A stretch of 64,000 nt of DNA, from assembly GCA_030295235.1 (NCBI GenBank), contig AP026124.1, forward strand, positions 1,984,001-2,048,000. The letters run 5' to 3'. Made by a program: the position numbers and the translations under genes. The notes beneath the pieces are model-generated. The model did not search any database, had not been told where the DNA came from, and was given only the letters and a program-made list of their open reading frames with translations. This document shows, piece after piece, positions 11,514-20,073 of the stretch (the stretch's first letter is position 1; every line of letters begins with the position of its first letter). This DNA is from Fistulifera solaris. Lineage: Eukaryota; Bacillariophyta; Bacillariophyceae; Naviculales; Stauroneidaceae.

Positions 11514-12921
11514 TTTCGGACGCAATGCCGAATGAAATGAGGCTTTGCTATGATAGCAAACTCCCGGCTTTAACAAAGCGCTTAACACAAGGCTTCCTCT
11601 CCAAGCGTACATGAAGCTGTGAGGAAGACAACATGTGATTGTGAAGCCGAAAAACACTCTCGCTGTCGGTACTACTGGTAATGGCATCGCGTGAACTTTT
11701 TCGCGTTCGAAAATCGTCGCAACTCGTGACAGAAATCCAGTCGGATTTAGTTTGGCGTACCTTAGGCTGAAGGATTATGCTTTTTTGACCGCTGTCACAA
11801 AAGTCAGTCATATCGTACGCTACATAGTACTAAAAGTCAATACAACTGATGCGAGATACGAGCACTAAAGCAAGGTGATCTTTTCGTACGAAAATGTCAA
11901 GTTTCTTGGAAAAGCAAACATAGCCTTTCGGGATCCAATCGACGACCTGAATATTCATCGTTCTTTCCCTAACTTCACTTAATTGGAGTTAGGATGACAA
12001 ATTCCACATCTTGAATGTCTACCAGGTAGCCCGATAGATGCTTGGAATTGTGGAAGGAACCTTCATCTTGTGAAACGTGGTGCCCCCGTCCGCAGAAATG
12101 TCTAGTAACCTCGAAGCACTGCGACCATCACATTCCTTTTTCGCACATTCTACAAGGGGCAAGGGGAAGAAGAAGGTGCCGGCAGTAAGTTTGGCAGACG
12201 GCACCGCTCCCCCGTTGACGTGGCTCATCAAACGCTGCAAGCCTCTCATTGCATTTTTCAACTTCCGCTTCTGTACAAAGTAGTGCGATTTTTACGCATT
12301 GAGCATCCGTACCAGGTACTCTCAACAAGAAGGTCGATGCCAACTATAGCGAGGGAAGAGATATTGCCATGATCCTCTCAAATAATTTCAATGCACACCG
12401 TTTTCTACGTACTATGCTTCTGAGGCTATGTTTCGATATATTTCGTCAACTGCCTGGACTGTATGCCACGGAGTACACCATGTATCCGAGGTTTCTGAAA
12501 TGCTGCATGACGCAAGATTTTGTAAAATGACGTAGAAACTATTAGAGCGATTTGATTGGTGCAATAAAAGAAACAGGGACGCTTGTAACAGATGACGCTT
12601 GAGGTTCGCTTTCTGAAGGGGCCACATCATTCGTGTTGTAAATTGTGTTTGTGTTCGCGCCTTCGCTATGGAACACAAAACATTGAGAACGAAAACGGTC
12701 AAAAGGGTGAAACCAGAACTGCAAACACCAACGCCCACACCTGATTTGATCAGCCTGATCACATAAAACAGTAAACCAAATCATTCAAAACATTGCTTCG
12801 AACACGGAACAACGCATATCATACACTATAGATCTCACAAGCACATACTTGTTAGCAAAGAATCATCACATCAATCCACAGCGGCAAATTCGAAAAAGTG
12901 CCCCCTCTATAATCCCTCATC
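11514..12921. other. long intergenic region
   Basis: About 1.4 kb with no gene I can support. The first ~170 bases may be an N-terminal extension of the cyclo-ligase. Several overlapping frames of 70-116 codons exist on the minus strand (12019-12343, 12412-12762), the last with hydrophobic stretches, but none shows a domain, a good start context or a matching neighbour. Confidence 0.4.
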
Positions 12922-14196
12922 ATGGCACAACAGGAAGAAACAACTAAAATGGAGACTAAATTGAGCTCAGCAAGTACTAGCCTTTCGGGTTCCAATGGCT
13001 ACTCGGCTGATAGTGAAAGAACACGGTTAGCTCAACCGTCTTCCTTACCTGTCTCCATTAGTCTTCACGAAAATGAAGCAAAGAAGTTTCTTGCTCACTT
13101 TCCGTCGGGCATTACAAATCTCAAGCGTGATCCTGACTTTGAGCTGAATCTCAGCCGACAGTATCTTGCCAAACGCGCCAAAACTGACCTATTAAGTTCA
13201 GGGAAGGACGTACCAACAAGCAGACTGCACGATCTTCTTCCTGCAGGCGCTCACTTGACAACCGATGTCGTGAATCACATACAAAGCTCATCAATTCCAG
13301 ACGCATCGTGCATACATAACGTGTCCCCTGATCCCAGTGTATATGACGATGCAAGTACATTGGCATCTCTAGTCGACATATGCAGGCATGTCTACGCGGG
13401 TAGGCCGTCATTGAATTCTATGACTGCAGAGGGCTCTGGCGGAGAGACAAACAGGGAGGAGAACAGAGAGGATTCCGCGAGCTCTGTCACCGATACCGAA
13501 AGCTCAACATCCGACGACGGAGCAAAAGAGGTGCCTAGACCTTCTCTCTTTTCACAAGGGGGAGTTTTTGAAGCATCTTCTGTTGCCCGGTAAGTTCTTT
13601 TGTCGACGTATTTCACGCAGCTCGTATTGAATTTCTCACGCTTGTATGATTATTGATAGTTTGGTACTTTCCAGCGATTATCCGTTTACCATTGCGCATG
13701 CAAACGTAGTCTTCGAGAATTTAGTGAACTTTACATTAACACGCGTGCTGGGACACGCCGTTGGTCATTTTTGGCAGGCGATCCTCTAGCCACTGCACTT
13801 CAGGAATGTACCACCAATCAATCCCATGCTACTGTTGAAAACCAGAGACTGCGGATCAAACCTATTGGCAAGGGACCAAAATCATATGTATGCACAATCC
13901 ATGTATCCCCGCAGAGCCTACCGCCGCCATTTTCAACGTATTTGAGCATTTTGATCGTCCCAGATGAAAAGCAGCCGCAAGAATCGTTTTCGGAGACAGC
14001 AGCAAGCGAGGAGCCTTTTGATCCTGAAGTAGACGATTTTGAGACAATGTCGATGGAGGAGCCTTCAAAAATCATGGTGACATCGCACTTCTGCGAAGTG
14101 CTAGATCGTGACAATTATACACTATGCCAAATGACATCATTAGCAAACAGTAAAAATAATGACCATTTTAGCAACGTCTTGATAACCTCTTGTTAG
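12922..14196 (+). CDS. PAS-domain protein, single PAS near C-terminus
   Basis: A possible sensor or signalling adaptor. Exon 1 (12922-13589) is Ser/Thr-rich and largely disordered (MAQQEETTKMETKLSSASTS), ending with a DDGAKEV acidic patch. A 70-nt GT-AG intron (13590-13659) follows. Exon 2 opens straight into a PAS core, SSDYPFTIAHANVVFENL, continuing RVLGHAVGHF and, after a frame step, LAGDPLATALQECTTNQ. This is the order of strand, helix and GxxxxxL region seen in PAS folds of LOV and photoreceptor proteins, but the LOV flavin cysteine motif (NCRFLQ) is not visible. One T appears missing in the T5 run at 13768-13772. The total is about 400 residues. No kinase or bZIP partner domain was found. 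Confidence 0.75.
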
Positions 14197-14400
14197 CTAC
14201 GCGATCATCAAGTACGAATCACTTAATCGAACACAGACAATTAAATAAACAAACTGAGAAAATCGGAATTGCACAAGGATGTTGCGAATATGTCATCATC
14301 GATACAACATCGAAAAGTCACGGTTGCAATGTGATGTGGTTTTTAGCATTGGCTTCAATTTACGTTTCAAAAATTTGTTTATCAGCGCGTTCCCTGCGCC

Positions 14401-15250
14401 TTACTCATCTAGAAGACGGCCCACTCCGGGCAGCACAATTCTAGCAATGTCTTCGAGACGACGAAGAGCTCTTCGAGAATCCTCATCGCCATCAATTGCA
14501 GCTCGATAATACCACAAGCAAGCTTCAGCATCACTTTGGGGCACCCCACGAGCTTCTTCAAAGGCCTCCCCGATGGAATACTTGGCGGTCAAGTGTCCTT
14601 TTTCGGCGGCCTTCATGTACCATTCCAGAGCCTTTTCGTCCGACTGTTCAACAGCTAAACCCAACTCATAGCATAAACCCAGTTCCGCCATTGCCTCCAC
14701 GTGACCACCTTCGGCGGCTTTTTTCGAACCACGCAACCGCCCCAACGACGTCCACTTCAATGCCATGAGAACCATTCTCGTACACAAGAGCCACCTCGTG
14801 CGCCGCATCCAAGTTGTTTCCGACTTCGTAAGCCGCTTCTAACCAGGCTAGACCGGCGGTGGGATTGTTGGGTAAGTAATATGTGGCGATTTCCTTCATG
14901 GCAGCGGCCGAGAATTCGTTTAGAATGGCATTGCGTCGCAGGGGCATCTGACATTCGTCTTCCTCGAGACCTGAAAGTGTTCGTAGCAATTTCATTGCGG
15001 CATGAGGATTGCTGGACAAGCCATCCGTTCCGTGAAGCAAAGCTTGCGCCAAAGACCACGCCGCCAACGGATCGGAGGAGGCCGCTTCGTACATGATGTG
15101 CGACCAGGATGTTTGCACGGCCGCCAATCGTGCTAGGTCGCCCCATTCCGCAAATTCTAGCAAGCATCGGTGCAACACCTCCGCTGGAATGTCAATGTTA
15201 GAATTCTCAAAGTAAAAGAGAGGAAGAGATGGACGTCCGGATGAGTTCAT
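14401..15250 (-). CDS. F-box-like protein with Sel1 repeats
   Basis: Start at 15250 (MNSSGRPSLPLFYF). The first 50 residues resemble an F-box (IPAEVLHRCLLEFAEWGDLARLAAVQ), which would dock to SKP1 in an SCF ubiquitin ligase. The rest is Sel1-like helical repeats, with typical units AAEGGHVEAMAELGLCYELG and AAEKGHLTAKYSIGEAFE. Such repeats act as protein-binding scaffolds. The frame breaks at a run of six T on the plus strand (14719-14724), where one base is extra; the Sel1 unit AVAWFEKAAEGGH is restored across it. F-box plus Sel1 proteins are frequent in diatoms and other stramenopiles; the target is unknown. Confidence 0.8.
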
Positions 15251-15426
15251 GTTAATGAGTGGGATGGAGAAGAATGTTGTTTTTGTGAAAAAGAGAATGA
15301 AATGCATCGGATTTCGTAGAACAAAACCTCCGATGACGAAAAAGACCGTCCAAGTCCAACGTGGCGCATTGGGCGCGTTGCGCGTTTCCGCGTTTGAAAA
15401 TACATTCGGAATTCGGATGAACTTTT

Positions 15427-15448
15427 GGCTGACGGCTGACGGCTGACG
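15427..15448. repeat. tandem 7-bp repeat, unit GGCTGAC
   Basis: Three consecutive copies of GGCTGAC, about 180 bp upstream of the F-box/Sel1 start. Confidence 0.8.
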
Positions 15449-15657
15449 GTTCACGCAAGGAGATGCTTACGCATTCCGGTGACAATGTGCTTTGTAGAGG
15501 TGTGTCGTCAAAAGCTCACTTTCTGGTTTACTGTCTCAACAATGTCGTGTCTGCATTTTGTACCACATTATGCTGGAAGCAAAGGATCGAAATGGTTGGC
15601 TGCCAGTTGCGTGTTGCGTCCCGATCCGTGTCAGTCATGAGTTATGACGTCTAAACC

Positions 15658-15726
15658 CATGACTGAAATGCAGTCATGATGCGAAATGGCCTTGACTTTT
15701 ACAGCCAACACTTTGTTTTAGAGTGA
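15658..15726 (+). repeat. dispersed hairpin repeat, copy A
   Basis: Arms CATGACTG and CAGTCATG are perfect inverted repeats around AAATG. Downstream lies GCGAAATGG and, about 45 bases from the start, CCAACACTTTG and then TAGAGTG. The same order of blocks occurs in the copies at 24.5, 24.7 and 45.3 kb. It lies in an intergenic region about 220 bp before the START-like gene. Confidence 0.65.
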
Positions 15727-15945
15727 CTCCTCTCATTTTCGATTGGCCTCTTCTTCTTTGTCGAAAATCGAAACGGCGGAGGTTCGTTTTCGGCGTGTTC
15801 TGTGTTGGATTGTGTTGACTGATTTGAGAATGTGTCAATGCTTGACAGCTACCTGTTATGTCTTCTTCTGTATGGATCGAGAATGCCAATGGAAAGGAGT
15901 CGAAGCTTCGTTACTAGCAAGAAACGTTCGCAACCATCGCATAAA

Positions 15946-16593
15946 ATGACGACCATGTTATTAAAAAGCCTGCGACTCACTGGACTGATCGTCATTCTTC
16001 TTCTTCCTGGAGAGTCTCTGATTCAGGGCTCTTATTTGTATCGAACAAATGACGCTCCACGCACATCGAGCTCGCGTTTGAACGAAGTCGCCTCTAAAGC
16101 ACAAGAGGAAGATGTAGGGACTCAAGCAACTGAGACGCCGTCCAATCACATTGTTGTTACTTCGGAAATGGAAATGGATATTCCGATTCAGGTCTGCTTC
16201 GACGCATTTTCCGACTTGCCACGACAGCCCAGCTGGTCTCCATGGTTGCATTCCGTTTCGTATGATGAGAAAAATCCCCACGAAACGGTTTGGAAGATGC
16301 GCTATTTGGGACTGCCGATATCGTGGCGATCCGTCAGTACTAACAACAAACGTCCTCATGTTATCGAGTGGAAATCCATTAAAGGTTTGAAGAATTTTGG
16401 ACGAGTGGATTTTACCGAGCTCACGGATCAAACGACACACATGAAGCTCACCCTTACCTTTGAAGTCCCGCGCATTGCGGCCCGCGTGCTGACGCAGTCG
16501 GCCAAAACCACGCGGATGGTAGAGGATCGGATGTTACGAACAACTTTGCAGAATTTTCGAAATGTTGTTTTGGAGAATGATATGAAGGAATGA
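15946..16593 (+). CDS. START-like (SRPBCC / polyketide-cyclase type) protein with leader
   Basis: A ligand-binding helix-grip protein of about 215 residues. The start at 15946 gives a hydrophobic leader (LLKSLRLTGLIVILLLPGES), so it is probably exported to the ER or a plastid. The domain runs from about residue 60: SEMEMDIPIQVCFDAFSDLP, PSWSPWLHSVSYDE, TVWKMRYLGLPISWRS, HVIEWKSIKGLKNFGRVDF, and a long C-terminal helix (MVEDRMLRTTLQNFRNVV). This order matches the COQ10/polyketide-cyclase group also found in cyanobacteria and plastids. The ligand is unknown. The longer frame from 15832 lacks a plausible start. Confidence 0.75.
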   Translation: MTTMLLKSLRLTGLIVILLLPGESLIQGSYLYRTNDAPRTSSSRLNEVASKAQEEDVGTQATETPSNHIVVTSEMEMDIPIQVCFDAFSDLPRQPSWSPWLHSVSYDEKNPHETVWKMRYLGLPISWRSVSTNNKRPHVIEWKSIKGLKNFGRVDFTELTDQTTHMKLTLTFEVPRIAARVLTQSAKTTRMVEDRMLRTTLQNFRNVVLENDMKE

Positions 16594-16725
16594 TTCGAAA
16601 GACGGTCTATCGTAGGCCACCGAGATTTCTGGTAGTATCAATGAGCGCAGTCAATCAGACTACTACTGTGGGTGAGTAAATGTATCATTATAGAAGAGAC
16701 TATTTTGTACAAGTGTCTCATGATA

Positions 16726-18789
16726 TTACATCGAAAATGGGGTGCTGTCTTTACTCCCAGTAGTGCGGGGCAACTTCACGTAGCCACGAGGCTTCAATAG
16801 CCGAAACAGCTCGGAGCTCGATGCCGCCTCGAGGGCCATCCATCGTTTCTCCATAAACAATGTATTCGCTGCTGACAGGGGTGTGAGAAGCGTAAATACT
16901 TGACGAGGCAGGGACAACCAGAATGTTCTTCCTGAGGGTGTAGTAGCGACCATCATTGGAAAGTTTTGCGACATTGAAAAGAATCCAGCTGTGACACAGC
17001 GTCGGATCGCTTTGCTCCTTGAGTCGTCGCCCGTAATTCCCATGGCTTCTACTTTTCCAAATTGCCGAAGAAAACTCGCGAGTTGGTTCCTGACTTCCAA
17101 GGCGCGCTTCAAAGCGATATAATTGATGTACTTTTCCTTGCATTCTTCTTCATCCAGAGATCGATCCTCGGCTTCCGCAAGTACATTCGTGTACGTGACG
17201 TGATCTCCGCTGGGATCAGCAAGGGATGTCACCGACGCCTCATAATCCAGTAACTGTTGTTGTCGTCTAGATCGAGGCTTGTGAAACAAATCACGAACCT
17301 GCAATGCAGCTGCAACGCCTAGCACCTCCCAAGAACAGCCGGCAGAAAGGGACTCCAGTAACATTTTCGAAACCGGTGGTTCTGTGGGGAACTTTGACAG
17401 GTCTACCCCTAACTTCGTTAAGTGCGTTTGCTTATCGATTGCACCAAGGGCAAACAGCAGTTCCAGCCCATGAGAGAGAGCGTCGACACTTGGTACATCC
17501 ATGAGATCAAATGCAAGAATATTCTCCACGCCCAGTGCTTTGAGAGTTAAGATAAAACTAGCCAAATTAGCACGAAGGATCTCTGGGGGCGTCTGACCCT
17601 TCATATTCTTTACCATAAAGTCTTCTGTGAACAAACGAAAGCACTTTCCTGACGACAAACGACCTGCTCGCCCAGCTCGTTGCCGCGCACTGGCTTGGCT
17701 GATCGGACCGACAATTAAACGCTCTAATCCGGTTCGAGGATCAAAATATGGAAGCTTGACAAGCCCCGAATCAATCACGAAGCTAATCCCTGGAACGGTG
17801 ACACTCGTTTCGGCAATGTTTGTTGCGAAAACTATGCGTCTGGTCTTCGCATCTTTGCTATCGGTCTGAAATATCCTTGTTTGCATATGCAGCGGCAGCG
17901 TACCGTAAAGAGGTAATAATACAACTGGACTAGAATTTTCCCTCAACCGCTCTTCCCCCATGCGTATCGCTTTGTCAATGTCTTCTCCAGAAGGCAAAAA
18001 ACAAAGAATATCACCCGGTCCTTCCTTTCGGTGAATCGAAAGTGCTGTCTCCACCATCGATGAAATGTAATCTTGTGCGGGCCCTTCCATGTACAGAATG
18101 TCTACAGGATACTGTCGACCGTCAACAGAAATGACTGTTCCTGTTCCCAGCGGATCACCGCCGTCTTTGTTTCCAACGAAAAAGTTCAGAAACACTTGCG
18201 CATCAATCGTCGCACTGCACACAATCAGCCGTAGATTTTTTCGGACCCGACGAATCTTTTTTAGCAGTCCCAGTACAGTATCGCTATTCAAACTTCGCTC
18301 ATGCGCTTCATCCACCATTACAACCGAGTATTTTGACAGAAGAGGATCGGAGAGGGTTGCCTCGCGAAGAAGCAGACCATCGGTGACGTATTTAATTTGT
18401 GTATAAGGCGACGATTTATCGTCAAAACGAACTGAATAACCAACCCGACCCCCTAACTGAGTACCCGATTCCTGTGCAACTCGTTGCGCCAGAGATACAG
18501 CGGCGATTCTCCGGGGCTGTGTGACTACCACTTGGAAATTGTTTGCTGCCCATCCCCCGGACTCAACTAAATACTGAGGAATTTGAGTGCTTTTCCCGCT
18601 TCCTGTCTCGCCTACGATAACCACAACAGAATAATGCTCTAAAGCATAGAGAATTTGACGCTTGTGCTTGTAGATGGGGAGAATCATGCGTTGTTGAACC
18701 AACGGCACGCGAGACGGCGCGGCAAAGACACTCGGCGCAAAATCATCCTCGTTTCTTGTTTCCGGCTTCCAGAATCCAGCCATCTCCAC
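16726..18789 (-). CDS. DHX35: DEAH-box RNA helicase, DHX35-like
   Basis: A spliceosome-associated DEAH/RHA helicase of 687 residues, close to the family size. Helicase motifs are in order: VGETGSGKST (I), TQPRRIAAVS (Ia), TDGLLLRE, VDEAHERS (DEAH box, II), CSATID (III), FATNIAETSVTVPG (V) and QRAGRAGR (VI). They are followed by winged-helix, ratchet and OB regions (C-terminal PRQVFTLLTP, near SGRTFWLSLP). The N-terminus (FWKPETRNEDDFAPS) is short, as in DHX35, unlike DHX8/DHX38, which carry long extensions. It is intact and intronless. The Met two codons later (MAGFW) is an equally good start. Confidence 0.92.
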   Translation of the reverse strand: MEMAGFWKPETRNEDDFAPSVFAAPSRVPLVQQRMILPIYKHKRQILYALEHYSVVVIVGETGSGKSTQIPQYLVESGGWAANNFQVVVTQPRRIAAVSLAQRVAQESGTQLGGRVGYSVRFDDKSSPYTQIKYVTDGLLLREATLSDPLLSKYSVVMVDEAHERSLNSDTVLGLLKKIRRVRKNLRLIVCSATIDAQVFLNFFVGNKDGGDPLGTGTVISVDGRQYPVDILYMEGPAQDYISSMVETALSIHRKEGPGDILCFLPSGEDIDKAIRMGEERLRENSSPVVLLPLYGTLPLHMQTRIFQTDSKDAKTRRIVFATNIAETSVTVPGISFVIDSGLVKLPYFDPRTGLERLIVGPISQASARQRAGRAGRLSSGKCFRLFTEDFMVKNMKGQTPPEILRANLASFILTLKALGVENILAFDLMDVPSVDALSHGLELLFALGAIDKQTHLTKLGVDLSKFPTEPPVSKMLLESLSAGCSWEVLGVAAALQVRDLFHKPRSRRQQQLLDYEASVTSLADPSGDHVTYTNVLAEAEDRSLDEEECKEKYINYIALKRALEVRNQLASFLRQFGKVEAMGITGDDSRSKAIRRCVTAGFFSMSQNFPMMVATTPSGRTFWLSLPRQVFTLLTPLSAANTLFMEKRWMALEAASSSELFRLLKPRGYVKLPRTTGSKDSTPFSM

Positions 18790-18911
18790 AGCAATCTGAT
18801 ATTATTTACAGAAATAACTATGGCAACATTTCGAGTTCATGGTACGGTACCTCTCAGAACATTAATAAGTGTTCACCTCATCAATGCTTTATAAAGATCT
18901 TGTTCATTACT

Positions 18912-18977
18912 CATGACTCGTTGATGCAGTCATGCATTACACGGAGTAATACTCAAGGTTGACACGTCAATTTAGTG
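18912..18977 (+). repeat. possible diverged copy of the dispersed hairpin repeat (copy F)
   Basis: Arms CATGACT and AGTCATG flank a longer spacer, CGTTGATGC. The downstream block GGTTGACAC...TTTAGTG is only loosely like the ACACTTT...TAGTG block of the clear copies. Confidence 0.35.
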
Positions 18978-19250
18978 ACTGACAATTGAGTCACGGTCAG
19001 CAATCGATCGCAAAGGATTTTCGGTCATGCTTGGCTATACCAAAAAGTATCTACTCCGAATTTTCACGAGCTGATTCAGTCTCCCGTAGACAAGTCATAA
19101 AAGAATACCAGGTACGGAGTAATTCAAAAAAGGGCCCGGTCCGTTGAGCGTTGGCGGTTGGCGACTGAAATTACGGGGAATCGACGTCACAGACATCAAG
19201 AAGGTGACATGTACTCATGATTCCACCTGCTTTCTACACCTACACTGAGT

Positions 19251-19285
19251 GAGACCTGAGACGTGAGACGTGAGACGTGAGACGT
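19251..19285. repeat. tandem 7-bp repeat, unit GAGACGT
   Basis: Five consecutive 7-base units: the first is GAGACCT and the next four are identical GAGACGT. Confidence 0.85.
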
Positions 19286-19444
19286 CATGTCAACCCAACT
19301 CGCTCGTGAAAGTTGGAACTTGGAAGACCTTTTACAAGTAATAGCCGCTTGTGTGCATTTGTTCATAAAATTCGATCATTCGATTGGCTTCATCCGATTT
19401 TGGTTGACAAGCAATTGAAAAGCAATATAAAACTACCAATCACC

Positions 19445-19871
19445 ATGATGTTGTTAGCAGCTACGTCCCGTGCTACCCGTATGACCATCATTCGTCAATC
19501 TCGCGCCCTTTCGTCGCAGGGGTCGGACGCCGTGGAAAAGCTTCGCTCCGTTTTAGAAGAATACCGCCTTCAAAAGTAAGTTATCTCGGTTGAGTAGCTG
19601 TTTCATTCCTGATATCAATGCCGCTGATCGTAAAATTTGTTTTTTTCGATTTAGTTACGCGCAAGAGCTTCCGGGGCGCTTCAAGAAGGATATTGTGAGA
19701 GCCGCAACCAATGAAAATACCGATCGTATTGCGGTTGGTGGAATGGAACGTGTTCTGTCAAACATCGGCGCGACAAACAAAATATCCTCCTCTGAGATCA
19801 ACACGATCTTTCAGGAGCTGGGAAATGGAACAGGAGAGATTCCGATCAACCGCTTTTCTGCTCTAATTTAG
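19445..19871 (+). CDS. small mitochondrial-type protein, unknown function
   Basis: A 115-residue protein in two exons: 19445-19575 and 19655-19871, with a 79-nt GT-AG intron between them that splits the Asn codon of NYAQELPGRF. The spliced length is a multiple of three with one stop. The N-terminus MMLLAATSRATRMTIIRQSR has Arg spaced between Ala/Leu/Ile and no acidic residue, fitting a mitochondrial presequence. The C-terminal part (ERVLSNIGATNKISSSEINT, then IFQELGNGTGEIPINRF) looks like an EF-hand-type helix-loop-helix pair without intact calcium loops. I do not recognise the family. Confidence 0.7.
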
Positions 19872-20073
19872 AGACTAAGAAACAATTTACTCGCTCAGAT
19901 AGGAGAACAAAAAAAGATGAAGAGAATAGATAGATCAAACATAGAGACATAAACCAATACACCTAGACCATAATTTTGGTGAACAACCTGTAAATCAAAC
20001 TTGCGCTATCTCGATTTAGGAGTTAACGAGGTGACTATCAGTACGTGACGGGTATAACAGATTGTGAACTTCA

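Larger units (their letters stand above)
15251..15945. other. intergenic, divergent
   Basis: Holds a short tandem GGCTGAC array (15427-15448) and a copy of the dispersed CATGACTG hairpin repeat (15658-15726). No gene is recognised. Confidence 0.45.
18790..19444. other. intergenic, divergent
   Basis: Contains a likely diverged hairpin repeat (18912-18977) and a 7-bp tandem array (19251-19285). No gene is seen. Confidence 0.45.

Noticed and set aside
12412-12762. 116-codon minus-strand frame with hydrophobic stretches
   Set aside because: It has no family resemblance, and overlapping frames on this strand look equally plausible, so it is likely chance.
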